A stretch of DNA of 64,000 bases from the NCBI GenBank assembly GCA_018857735.1, contig JABMCL010002400.1, positions 180,001-244,000 of the forward strand, read 5' to 3'. Source of the stretch: Alviniconcha marisindica (lineage: Eukaryota > Mollusca > Gastropoda > Provannidae). The stretch's first letter is position 1. Every line of letters starts with the position of its first letter. Below, in pieces: positions 47,740 through 58,790 of the stretch. The position numbers and the translations under genes are program-made. A model generated the notes under the pieces. That model worked only from the letters and a program-made list of their open reading frames with translations. It did no database searches and had not been told where the DNA came from.

Positions 47740-49565
47740 ACACTAAGGAATGGCTGCACATGCTATCTTTTCACCAAACACTGGGTGAACCTCAGGGTTT
47801 CAGTTGCACACATTACCTACCTTCTCACCCAACACTGGGTAAACCTCAGGTTTCAGCTGAGGAACTCTAATGAATGGTTGCACACACTACCTACCTTTTC
47901 ACCCAACATTGGGTAAACCTCAGGTTTCAGCTGAGGAACACTAACCAATGGTTGCACACACAACATACCTTCTCACCCAACACTGGGTGAACCTCAGGTT
48001 TCAGCTGAGGAACTCTAATGAATGGTTGCACACACTACCTACCTTCTCACCCAACACTGGGTAAACCTCAGGTTTCAGCTGAGGAACACTAACCAATGGT
48101 TGCACACACTACCTACCTTCTCACCCAACATTGGGTAAATCTCAGGTTTCAGGTGAGGAACTCTAATGAATGGTTGCACACACTACCTACCTTCTCACCC
48201 AACACTGGGTGAACCTCAGGTTTCAGGTGAGGAACTCTAATGAATGGTTGCACACACTTACACTACCTACCTTTTCACCCAACATTGGGTAAACCTCAGG
48301 TTTCAGCTGAGGAACACTAACCAATGGTTGCACACACTACCTACCTTCTCACCCAACACTGGGTAAACCTCAGGTTTCAGGTGAGGAACTCTAATGAATG
48401 GTTGCACACACTTACACTACCTACCTTTTCACCCAACATTGGGTAAACCTCAGGTTTCAGCTGAGGAACACTAACCAATGGTTGCACACACTACATACCT
48501 TCTCACCCAACACTGGGTAAACCTCAGGTTTCAGGTGAGGAACTCTAATGAATGGTTGCACACACTACCTTCATACCCAGCACTGGGTAAATCACAGGTC
48601 TGAGCTGAGGAACACTAACCAATGGTTGCACACACTACATACCTTCTCACCCAACATTGGGTAAACCTCAGGTTTCAGCTGAGGAACACTAACCAATGGT
48701 TGCACACACTACATACCTTCTCACCCAACATTGGGTAAACCTCAGGTTTCAGCTGAGGAACACTAACCAATGGTTGCACACACTACATACCTTCTCACCC
48801 AACATTGGGTAAACCTCAGGTTTCAGCTGAGGAACACTAACCAATGGTTGCACACACTACATACCTTCTCACCCAACATTGGGTAAACCTCAGGTTTCAG
48901 CTGAGGAACTCTAATGAATGGTTGCACACACTACATACCTTCTCACCCAACATTGGGTAAACTCAGGTTTCAGCTGAGGAATCTAATCAATGGTTGCACA
49001 CACTACCTTCTCACCCACACTGGGTAAACCTCAGGTTTAGCTGAGGAACACTAACCAATGGTTGCACACACTACATACCTTCTCACCCAACACTGGGTAA
49101 ACTCAGGTTTAGCTGAGGAACCTAACCAATGGTTGCACACACTACATACCTTCTCACCCAACATTGGGTAAACCTCAGGTTTCAGGTGAGGAACATCTAA
49201 CCAATGGTTGCACACACTACTTCATACCCAACACTGGGTGAAACTCTACAGGGTTTGTAGCTGAGATGCCAACATAACAACAAATTGGTTTATAGCTAAC
49301 TGAATGTTGATTTATTACATCTTACACTCATCATGTTAAATTCAGGTTTCCAGCTGAGGAACTCTAACCAATGGTTGCACACACTACATACACTTCTCAC
49401 CCAACATTGGGTAAACCTCAGGTTTCAGCTAGGAACTCTAACCAATGGTTGCACACACTACATACCTTCTCACCCAACACTGGGTGAACCTCAGGTTTCA
49501 GCTGAGGAACACTAACCAATGGTTGCACACACTACTTTCATACCCAACATTGGGTGAACCTCAGG
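47740..49565. repeat. 74-bp minisatellite with two hairpins per unit, about 24 copies (intron 14)
   Basis: Unit contains CTTCTCACCCAACATTGGGT, AAACCTCAGGTTTCAGCTGA, GGAACACTAACCAATGGTTG and CACACACTACATAC. ACCCAACATTGGGT is palindromic and CCTCAG...CTGAGG can form a 6-bp stem with a 7-nt loop. Copies alternate between two versions (CTAACCAATGG and CTAATGAATGG), suggesting dimeric amplification. Read on the - strand each unit carries AGAAG|GTATGT, a good donor-like site. 49566-50108 shows no exon. Confidence 0.95.
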
Positions 49566-50108
49566 TATTTTAGCTGAGAAATGCCAACAAACAAACAATT
49601 ATTTGTTATTTATTACGCATAAACTGATGATGATTAGGATTTGGGTGTATATTATTATCATCATTAACACTCATTCATGTTAATATTGTCAGCCTTATTA
49701 TCCACAAGTGATGCTGGTAACGGCTATGCTTTGTTTTTACCTCTTCATTGTTTCCACTGTTCTCGTACCATAACAGTTTGTCTCTTGCAAGGACAAAGGC
49801 ACCTATGCTGAAAATCTGCATACCTTTTTCAGTTGAACTATTGGAAAAACAAAAGAGGAGAGTATTTCGCTCATTTTTTTTATTTTTAAAAATTTAAATT
49901 TTGTTTGTTTTCATCTGAATTTAGTTTGCTCCAAATTTCAGGCAAGCACGAGCATAGTGTATCCTTATTTTCTTGTTGTTGTTGTAGTTGAAGCATTCCC
50001 TAGCTGAACGCTGTGGGGGTCACCCAGTAGATGCAACTGTACACTGACAAATGCATTCCATAGGGTGAGAGGACTGCGTGTGCGCTTTGTGAATGGCATC
50101 ATTCTGAC

Positions 50109-50224
50109 CTGTTGCTGAGCTTGGTCTGCATTTCCTCTTCATGCTGCAGGGTGACCTGGGTGGTGCGTAGCTTGGACGAGTGCTCGCGCACCTGGTCCTC
50201 CAGCATCACCACCTGCTCCTGCAG
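50109..50224 (-). CDS. gene B exon 14 (116 nt)
   Basis: Acceptor TTGTGTGTTCAG, donor AACAG|gtcaga; phase 0 in, 2 out. LQEQVVMLEDQVREHSSKLR then TTQVTLQHEEEMQTKLSN is coiled coil. The acceptor and the first eight exon bases (CTGCAGGA) recur throughout the adjacent intron array. Confidence 0.9.
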
Positions 50225-50935
50225 CTGAACACACAACAGCATCAACATCATCAGCATGGATCAGTGTTTATCTTCCTGTACCTAAACACACACACACCAG
50301 CATCACCATCATTAGCATGGATCAGTGTTTATCTTCCTGCAGCTGAACACGCAACAGCATCAACATCATCAGCATGGATCAGTGTTTATCTTCCTGTAGC
50401 TAAACACACACACCAGCATCAACATCATCAGCATGGAACAGTGTTTATCTTCCTGTAGCTAAACACACAACAGCATCAACATCATCAGCATGGATCAGTG
50501 TTTATCTTCCTGCAGCTGAACACACAACAGCATCAACATCATTAGCATGGATCAGTGTTTATCTTCCTGCAGCTGAACACACAACAGCATCAACATCATT
50601 AGCATGGATCAGTGTTTATCTTCCTGCAGCTGAACACACAACAGCATCAACATCATTAGCATGGATCAGTGTTTATCTTCCTGCAGCTGAACACACAACA
50701 GCATCAACATCATTAGCATGGATCAGTGTTTATCTTCCTGCAGCTGAACACACAACAGCATCAACATCATTAGCATGGAACAGTGTTTATCTTCCTGCAG
50801 CTGAACACACACCAGCATCAACATCATTAGCATGGATCAGTGTTTATCTTCCTGTAGCTAAACACACAACAGCATCAGCATGGATCAGTGTTCATCTTCC
50901 ATCAGCATGGATCAGTGTTCATCTTCCTGCAGCTA
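50225..50935. repeat. 57-60-bp array containing copies of the exon 14 acceptor
   Basis: About 12 units of GCATGGATCAGTGTTTATCT, TCCTGCAGCTGAACACACAA, CAGCATCAACATCATTA. On the - strand each reads TGTGTGTTCAG|CTGCAGGA, the same as the real intron/exon junction, before diverging into AGATAAAC. Confidence 0.95.
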
Positions 50936-51125
50936 AACACATCAGTGTTCATCTTCCTGCAGCTAAACAAATCAGTGTTCATCTTCCTGCAGCTAAACAC
51001 ATCAGTGTTCATCTTCCTGCAGCTAAACACATCAGTGTTCATCTTCTTGCAGCTAAACACATCAGTGTTCATCTTCCTGCAGATAAACACATCAGTGTTC
51101 GTCTTCCTGCAGCTAAACACACAAC
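50935..51125. repeat. 30-bp array, about 7 copies
   Basis: ATCAGTGTTCATCTTCCTGC plus AGCTAAACAC, a shortened derivative of the neighbouring unit that keeps TGTTTAGCTGCAGGA on the - strand. 51126-51470 shows no feature. Confidence 0.95.
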
Positions 51126-51477
51126 AACATCATCAGCATGCATCAGTGTTCACCTTCACTCATTATCGCCCAATTACCCACCAGCGCACACTCATTACCA
51201 GCCAACCACCCATCCCCACCCGGCAATAAGATCAAACACTCCTTGCAATAAGCTTATGCACAGCCTAGGAGGAAGGCATCATGGACATCTTCATTTCCTT
51301 AGGGCCAAGAAACTGAGACTCACAACAGAGACGCATGCATGCACATTATGTGCACGTATGCCATGTTGCAGCCAAAAAAGCTGAGCAGTACGTGCCAAGC
51401 GTTACACTCAACATCGCCAGGGCCAGGGCAGCAGACTCTCACCACCAAAGTTCCTGAGTGACAAGCACAAGAGGAGA

Positions 51478-51862
51478 GGGGGAAATGTTTCTCTTGCCAT
51501 ATTACACAGAGGTCAGTGGGGAAATGTTTCTCTTGCCATATTACACAGCGGTAAATGGGGAAATGTTTCTCTTGCCATATTACACAGCGGTAAATGGGGA
51601 AATGTTTCTCTTGCCGTATTACACAGCAGTCAATGGGGAAATGTTTCTCTTGCCGTATTACACAGAGGTCAGTGGGGAAATGTTTCTCTTGCCATATTAC
51701 ACAGCGGTAAATGGGGAAATGTTTCTCTTGCCATATTACACAGCTGTCAATGGGGAAATGTTTCTCTTGCCATATTACACAGCAGTCAATGGGGAAATGT
51801 TTCTCTTGCCATATTACACAGCGGTAAATGGGAAAATGTTTCTCTTGCCATATTAGTTATTA
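51478..51862. repeat. 39-bp array, about 10 copies, beside the exon 13 donor
   Basis: Unit GGGGAAATGTTTCTCTTGCC plus ATATTACACAGCGGTAAAT. The period of 13 codons gives an open + frame (EMFLLPYYTAVNG repeats) lacking gene context. It starts about 25 bp into the intron from the exon 13 donor. Confidence 0.95.
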
Positions 51863-51887
51863 CACACAGCGGTCAATTTGGACCCAC

Positions 51888-51999
51888 CTTCAGGTTCTCT
51901 TTGCTCTTCATGGCCAGTTGCTCGCGCACTTGCTCCAGTTCCACAGACATCTGCTGAGCCTGGTGAGCCAGCTTCATCCTCTCCGACTCCGCTGTCTCC
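51888..51999 (-). CDS. gene B exon 13 (112 nt)
   Basis: Acceptor GTTCCTTTCCCAG, donor AAG|gtgggt; phase 2 in, 0 out. ETAESERMKLAHQAQQMSVE then LEQVREQLAMKSKENLK, coiled coil. The phase-2 entry selects the gtgagt donor of exon 12. Confidence 0.9.
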
Positions 52000-52002
52000 C
52001 TG

Positions 52003-53345
52003 GGAAAGGAACACGGGGCAGTGAACACAAACTCTGGAGCAGTATGGTCTCTGTGGGAAAGGAACACGGGGCAGTGAACACAAACTCTGGAGCAGTATGG
52101 TCTCTCTGGGAAAGGAACACGGGGCAGTGAACACAAACTCTGGAACAATATGGTCTCTCTGGGAAAGGAACACGGGGCAGTGAACACAAACTCTGGAGCA
52201 GTATGGTCTCTCTGGGAAAGGAACACGGGGCAGTGAACACAAACTCTGGAGCAGTATGGTCTCTCCGGGAAAGGAACACGGGGCAGTGAACACAAACTCT
52301 GGAGCAGTATGGTCTCTCCGGGAAAGGAACACGGGGCAGTGAACACAAACTCTGGAGCAGTATGGTCTCTCCGGGAAAGGAACACGGGGCAGTGAACACA
52401 AACTCTGGAGCAGTATGGTCTCTCTGGGAAAGGAACACGGGGCAGTGAACACAAACTCTGGAGCAGTATGGTCTCTCTGGGAAAGGAACACGGGGCAGTG
52501 AACACAAACTCTGGAGCAGTATGGTCTCTCCGGGAAAGGAACACGGGGCAGTGAACACAAACTCTGGAGCAGTATGGTCTCTCCGGGAAAGGAACACGGG
52601 GCAGTGAACACAAACTCTGGAGCAGTATGGTCTCTCTGGGAAAGGAACACGGGGCAGTGAACACAAACTCTGGAGCAGTATGGTCTCTCCGGGAAAGGAA
52701 CACGGGGCAGTGAACACAAACTCTGGAGCAGTATGGTCTCTCCGGGAAAGGAACACGGGGCAGTGAACACAAACTCTGGAGCAGTATGGTCTCTCCGGGA
52801 AAGGAACACAGGGCAGTGAACACAAACTCTGGAGCAGTATGGTCTCTGTGGGAAAGGAACACGGGGCAGTGAACACAAACTCTGGAGCAGTATGGTCTCT
52901 GTGGGAAAGGAACACGGGGCAGTGAACACAAACTCTGGAGCAGTATGGTCTCTCTGGGAAAGGAACACAGGGCAGTGAACACAAACTCTGGAACAGTATG
53001 GTCTCTCTGGGAAAGGAACACGGGGCAGTGAACACAAACTCTGGAGCAGTATGGTCTCTCTGGGAAAGGAACACGGGGCAGTGAACACAAACTCTGGAAC
53101 AGTATGGTCTCTCTGGGAAAGGAACACGGGGCAGTGAACACAAACTCTGGAGTAGTATGGTCTCTCTGGGAAAAGAACAGGGGACAGTGAACACAAACTC
53201 TGGAGCAGTATGGTCTCTCTGGGAAAGGAACACGGGGCAGTGAACACAAACTCTGGAGCAGTATGGTCTCTCTGGGAAAGGAACACGGGGCAGTGAACAC
53301 AAACTCTGGAGCAGTATGGTCTCTCTGGGAAAGAACAAGGCTGTC
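52003..53345. repeat. 53-bp array, about 25 copies, each with the exon 13 acceptor
   Basis: Unit TCTCTCTGGGAAAGGAACAC, GGGGCAGTGAACACAAACTC, TGGAGCAGTATGG, nearly identical copies. On the - strand each carries TGTTCCTTTCCCAG|(A/G)GAGAC, matching the true exon 13 junction. Since 53 is not divisible by 3 and the unit has no stop on the - strand, all three - frames are open for 480-508 codons and encode the same 53-residue peptide in shifted register. Confidence 0.97.
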
Positions 53346-53579
53346 TCTTTGGAAAAGAAGCATGGGACAGTGAACACAACCTCCACAGCAGTTATAGCGC
53401 TCACATACATGGACATTTAGTTACATCTCTTGATGCCACAGTTGTCTTTCTTTGCCCTTTAAAAATATTTTTATTTAGTGACGCATATATAAAAGCATGA
53501 CCCCAGTCAACCTTCTGTAGCCCCCATTCATCCCCATGTATGCAAACACACATGCGCATGTACGCATGCACGAGGGCGT

Positions 53580-53707
53580 GCGCGCACACACACACACATA
53601 CATCAACACATGCACACACCAACATATGCACACACAGAAAGGGATGCACACATACAAAGGCACACATACAAAGGCACACACACACACATGCACACACAGA
53701 AAGGGAT

Positions 53708-53750
<43 letters not shown>

Positions 53751-53779
53751 CACATGCACATGCAGACTGACATGTGCAT

Positions 53780-53845
<66 letters not shown>

Positions 53846-53870
53846 GCACACACACACACAAAGACAGAGA
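53580..53870. repeat. (CA)n and (CT)n microsatellites beside exon 12
   Basis: CA blocks with AAAGG(G/C)A interruptions, a (CT)n run at 53780-53826 and another CA block to 53860, ending 20 bp from the exon 12 donor. Confidence 0.95.
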
Positions 53871-53880
53871 AGGCACTCAC

Positions 53881-53975
53881 ACTTGCTGTTTGAGGTCCAG
53901 GGTAGATTTACGCAGGCGAGCGGCCAGCTGCTGTTTCTGGCTCTCCAGCACTTGCTGAAGTTTGCTCACCTCATT
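53881..53975 (-). CDS. gene B exon 12 (95 nt)
   Basis: Acceptor TTATGTGCACCAG, donor CAAGT|gtgagt; phase 0 in, 2 out. NEVSKLQQVLESQKQQLAAR then LRKSTLDLKQQ, coiled coil. The last two bases join exon 13 to form Val. Confidence 0.9.
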
Positions 53976-53989
53976 CTGGTGCACATAAC

Positions 53990-54690
53990 AAGACAAAACA
54001 GTCAACATACAACAAGACAAAACAGTCAACATTGTGTCTGGTATACCTCACTCTGGTACACACAACAAGACAAAACAGTCAACACACAGCAAGACAAAAC
54101 AGTCTACATACAGCAAGACAAGAGTCTACATACAGCAAGACAAAAGAGTCTACATACAGCAAGACAAAACAGTCAACATACAGCCAGACCAAACAGTCAA
54201 CAAACAGCAAGACAAAACAGTCAACATACAGCAAGACAAAACAGTCAACATACAGCCACACAAAACAGTCAACATTGTGTCTGGTATACCTCACTCTGGT
54301 ACACACAACAAGACAAAACAGTCAACATACAGCAAGACAAAACAGTCAACACTGTGTCTGGTATACCTCACTCTGGTACACACAACAAGACAAAACAGTC
54401 AACATACAGCAAGACAAAAGAGTCTACATACAGCCAGACAAAACAGTCAACATACAGCAAGACAAAACAGTCAACATACAGCCACACAAAACAGTCAACA
54501 TTGTGTCTGGTATACCTCACTCTGGTACACACAACAAGACAAAACAGTCAACACACTGTCTATGGTCAGCTGCCTTACCTCACTGTGGCACATACAATAG
54601 GACAAAACAGTCAATGCTCTGTCACTGGTATACCTCACTCTGGTACATACAAGACAAAACAGTGTCTCTGGTATATTCCTTATATATCCT
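53990..54690. repeat. 23-bp/higher-order array containing the exon 12 acceptor
   Basis: AACAAGACAAAACAGTCAAC units (23 bp, about 25 copies) alternate with a longer segment, GTATACCTCACTCTGGTACA. On the - strand that segment reads TGTGTACCAG|AGTGAGGT, a near copy of the exon 12 junction (TGTGCACCAG|AATGAGGT), present about five times. Confidence 0.93.
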
Positions 54691-54889
54691 TCTGATAAAT
54701 GACATATATATATATAACAAACACGTTGTTTCCAGAGTCCCATGTCAGAACTACTTTCAGTTACAGCAATCTTCATCTCATCAAGAAAGGCCCTCTGCAT
54801 GAACCACAGGTTTCTAGCTGAGGAACACTAACAAACAACAAACAAAAATCTGAAACAAGTATGACTGTATGCTAGCATTCTAAAACGAG

Positions 54890-54985
54890 ATCCAAACACA
54901 TAAAAGGTTAAAAAACAACCCCCCCCCCCCCCCCCCCAAAAAAAAAAAAAAAAAAAAAAAACTGCTTATTTATTAGGACATAAAT
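54890..54985. repeat. dispersed repeat R6 with poly-C/poly-A
   Basis: GATCCAAACACATAAAAGGT and CTTATTTATTAGGACA flank C and A runs; a shorter copy without the runs lies at about 45735-45790. Confidence 0.75.
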
Positions 54986-55006
54986 ACACAATCTGCAAAT
55001 TCTCAC

Positions 55007-55058
55007 CTTCAGTACCTCCACCTGTACATGCCTCCCTCACAGTGCTGCCTCTTTGGCC
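55007..55058 (-). pseudogene. partial duplicate of gene B exon 11 (pseudo-exon)
   Basis: On the - strand it reads like the last about 52 bases of exon 11 (GCCAAAGAGGCAGC to GAGGTACTGAAG|gtgaga) with an intact donor. It carries a CGA-to-TGA change in the exon 11 frame and several substitutions. It has no clear acceptor. It lies about 900 bp downstream of exon 11 in intron 11; 55059-55911 otherwise shows nothing recognisable. Confidence 0.85.
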
Positions 55059-55911
55059 TTTGTTATATGTCAGTTATCAGAGGCATATATAAGCAACAAA
55101 CAAACAATACAGGTTATACAGTCTCCTCAATGTTCTGCAGAGTCCCACCTTCACGCTGACCATTAACCCACTGGGCCACAGACCAGACGCTGCCCTTTCG
55201 CTACGAAATCCCATGCGAAGGGAAGTAACTGTGTCAAACGATTCTGGTATACAACTTTAAAAATCAATAATAATAAACACCAAACAAAAGTTTCAGCTCA
55301 CTTCGTATTTTCCCAGTTTGCGAATGGTGTTCGTGTATAAACAACAGGTTTTGATTTTTTTCACTCAAAATAAAAGCATAAATTAAAAATAATAATCCCG
55401 TCAGAAATGTCCGCATCTGAATGTCAGGTTTTGGGTGCCTACAGGGTAACTGACTTTGCATAATTTCCAGTTTGAATCTCCAAAGATGAAGCTCGCGAGT
55501 TTGTGAAGGTGCCCACAGTAAGTAACTGACCCAAATTTGCAGTTCAAATCGCAAAGGATGAAGCTCTGACACAACTGCTAACAGTATGGCTTTTGTTTAT
55601 TTCCGTGCATCTATCATATGTCCCTTTTGCAACTTTAAAAATTCACAGTGTCTCTCAAACTCCACCGAACTTCGAACAAAGGACATCGCTGGAAGTAGTA
55701 AACAATAGTGGAAACAAGGGTGCAAGTCTCGTGAGAATCCCGTTCCTATTTGCTTAAGCTGGGATGCAAGTATGGAGTGTCTGCTAGCCAGCCACTATTG
55801 GGCGGTCTGGGGTTGCGCGGTAAGGCAAAAGAGCGGGCGGTGATGGGCGTTCCGGGGCCAAGTGGGTTAAGGTCTGTTATTTTGGTTTCCTCCAAGTGCT
55901 TAGATCCTCAC

Positions 55912-56091
55912 CTTCAGTACCTCCACCTGTTCGTGCTTCCCTCGCAGCGCTGCCTCTTTGGCCTCCACAGCACCCTCAGCCTCCTGGAGGTCACATGCCA
56001 GTGCACGGTTACGGTCACGCTCCACTGCCAAATCGGCTTCTAGTCGGGCTACTGCAGCTTTCAGTTCCAGCAGCTTCTCTTCTGAGGTGAA
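55912..56091 (-). CDS. gene B exon 11 (60 codons)
   Basis: Acceptor CTTTTTCTCAAG, donor AAG|gtgagg, phase 0 both sides. FTSEEKLLELKAAVARLEAD through EAALRGKHEQVEVLK, regular coiled coil. Confidence 0.92.
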
Positions 56092-56124
56092 CTTGAGAAA
56101 AAGGGAGAAAGTTGATGTTAAACG

Positions 56125-56260
56125 TTGAGATGTACCTTTGGTGGAGTTTATGTACCTTGTATTTACTTGCATGCCAGGTGAGAGTTACAGTACGAGACTC
56201 AGGTCTTTGTTGTTGAGTTTGAGTGATGTCTTTCCAGCGCTAACTGACTCCCTTGAGCGT
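56125..56260 (-). repeat. dispersed repeat R3, copy 3
   Basis: TTTGGTGGAGTTTATGTACC, TACTTGCATGCCAGGTGAGA and GCGCTAACTGACTCCCTT are the reverse complement of the R3 signature. It starts 35 bp upstream (in transcription) of exon 11. 56261-56838 shows no exon. Confidence 0.8.
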
Positions 56261-56838
56261 TGGATAAATGCTGAGTTTTTCTTTTACAGAAATTCTTATG
56301 ATCCTCCCGCATGTGATGCATTTCTTTTCAAAAAGCAGAAGCAGTTCCATGTTTGAAAACATTTTCTGTTCACATTGCTTCAGTGCAGGCAGACGTGCAC
56401 TTCAGTAATGTGAACATGCATGCAAAACAGAATACCATGATACAAAATGAAAAGATGAGAGAGAAAGTGTGGCTTAAAAATTTACTTTGTGTTCACGAGG
56501 CTTCACTGGCCATAGAAGTGCAAAGCCACACAGTAAAGTCAGTTTGCATGTAAAATAGAATACCATGGCCCAAAATCAAAAAGAGGAGGTAAAAAGTAGG
56601 GGTTTACTTTGCAGCCACATGGTTTCACTGCACAGACATGAACTATATTACAGCCAATTTCAAGTCAAGTCAATATATATACATTAATCATCCTTCACAG
56701 GGCAATTCAGCTAACGCGCGTGCACACACACACACCATTTTTGCACATCATGAAGAACATCAATCCACAAAAACAAAACAAACAAAAAACACACACCCAG
56801 ACACAAAAACACAATGGACAAAAGGTGCGGGTGCATAC

Positions 56839-57042
56839 TTTACTCCTCTTGGCATCGTTCATCTGTGACTTGAGCATGTCTAGCTTCTCCCGCGTCAGTT
56901 TGTGGGCGGCCACCTCCTCACTGTGCTGTGCTGTCACAGTGTCCAACTTGTACTGGAGGTTGCGCTTCTCTTCCTCCAGTCTGTCTTGCTTCTCCAGTGA
57001 TGACCGCAGGTCTGCTTCTGTTGACTTGAGGCTGCTCTCCAG
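56839..57042 (-). CDS. gene B exon 10 (68 codons)
   Basis: Acceptor CTTATTTCTTCAG, donor AAA|gtatgc, phase 0 both sides. LESSLKSTEADLRSSLEKQD, RLEEEKRNLQYKLDTVTAQH and LTREKLDMLKSQMNDAKRSK: strongly heptad-like rod. Confidence 0.93.
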
Positions 57043-57084
57043 CTGAAGAAATAAGGGGGAAAATGTGTGTGAGAAAGTGAGAGG

Positions 57085-57475
<391 letters not shown>

Positions 57476-57615
57476 TGTGTGTGTATGTGTGTGCATGCAC
57501 AACGTCTGCACGTGTGCATGCAGACATACGTGCACAACAGAACAAAGAGAAGAAAAAAAAGATCCAAAATAAAAGAAGAAACAGACGAGTGAAAAGCCAG
57601 CTTCGTTGCACTGAC

Positions 57616-57780
57616 CTGCTGCAACGCCTCTCTCAGAGACTTCCTCTCGAACTCGTGATGCGCCTTCATGCCCTCCATCATGTGGCGCAGCTCCGTCACC
57701 TGGCTGTCCCCAGCATCTCTGGCACTGCGCAGCTGGTCCTGCAGGTTCATCTCAACCACCTGACTCTTCCCAATAGTCTC
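57616..57780 (-). CDS. gene B exon 9 (55 codons)
   Basis: Acceptor TTATACTCTCCAG, donor CAG|gtcagt, phase 0 both sides. ETIGKSQVVEMNLQDQLRSA through ELRHMMEGMKAHHEFERKSL, coiled coil. Confidence 0.93.
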
Positions 57781-57787
57781 CTGGAGA

Positions 57788-58034
57788 GTATAACAATAAT
57801 AATAACAATAACAATAATAATAACAATAACAATAATAATAACAATAACAATAATAATAACAATAATAATAACAATAATAATAACAATAACAACAATAATA
57901 ACAATAATAATAACAATAACATAACAATAATAACAATAATAACAATAATAATAACAATAACAATAATAACAATAATAACAATAATAATAACAATAATAAC
58001 AATAATAACAATAATAATAACAATAATAATAATA
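57788..58034. repeat. (AAT/AAC)n microsatellite against the exon 9 acceptor
   Basis: About 245 bp of AATAAC/AATAATAAC units, ending 8 bp from the acceptor AG. On the transcribed strand it is a T-rich TTATTG tract standing where the pyrimidine tract should be. Confidence 0.95.
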
Positions 58035-58678
58035 AGAGGCAGAATGGTTGTTTGAGCATGTACTTCCATAACGTTTGGTGTGGAGGTACAAAAAATATCG
58101 TTTTATTCGCTGAGTTTGATGATTCTGAAGCAAAATGTAAGGAGAAAAAAGAACTTCACTTTATGATGATGAAACAAGACCAAGACACTCCAGAACCCCC
58201 CCCCCCAAAAAAAAAAAAAAAAAAAACTGTGGTGCCAGACCAAGCAAACAAATACAAATGCAGAACATACCTGTTTGGACAAAGCGTAATCCAATAATTA
58301 CAAGTCATGCACAGCATTCGCTTACCATCCAAAGTAAGTAAGTAAGTAAATTGGTGTTTCCAGTCAAACTTATATTATAATCCAAACAGGAAAAGAAATT
58401 CAAAGTAACTTCAAACTCTCGCAGTTCTTGATCTTCCTTATGATGTGGGTTGAGCAAGGTTTCATTGAAAACTTCTCTTACCATTAATCTTTTACGCTTT
58501 GCCGTCATTTGTTGCTGTTTTGTTTTGTTTTTTTAAACAGAAAGACAGAAATACTGCACAACTCATAGAAAACAGAGGAAAAGAGTTATCTCCCTTCACA
58601 GCCTAATTTTTTTCTCTCTTTCTTTTCCCCTCCTACTTTAAATTTCCATTTCTCATATTATACCTTATATTACATATT

Positions 58679-58758
58679 GTTTAAAATATGAGAAGAAAAC
58701 TAAACTTAAGTTGTGACGGGATTCACAACTTAAATTTTGTTTTCTTCTCATATTTTAA
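58679..58758. repeat. 37-nt inverted repeat (hairpin)
   Basis: Arms TTTAAAATATGAGAAGAAAA.. and ..TTTTCTTCTCATATTTTAAA pair over about 37 nt with only about three mismatches around a six-base loop (CGGGAT). A direct repeat (AAATTTCCATTTCTCATA) flanks it. It lies about 32 nt after the exon 8 donor. 58035-58678 has a C/A run at 58196-58226 and an R5/GTAAGTAAGT piece near 58335 but no exon. Confidence 0.9.
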
Positions 58759-58790
58759 ATTTTCCATTTCTCATAACTCTTATGTCCTAC

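Noticed and set aside
51458..51856. 132-codon + frame with EMFLLPYYTAVNG repeats
   Set aside because: It comes from a 39-bp intronic array; no splice, start or flanking gene support.
51853..53416. Three - strand open frames of 480-508 codons as a repeat-protein gene
   Set aside because: They are the same 53-bp minisatellite read in three frames, with no start context, and they lie in the intron between two well-supported exons of gene B.
54032..54802. 188-361-codon + frames through 53.6-54.8 kb
   Set aside because: They consist of CA microsatellite and 23-bp array translation (Thr/His and Lys/Gln/Ser repeats) in a gene B intron.
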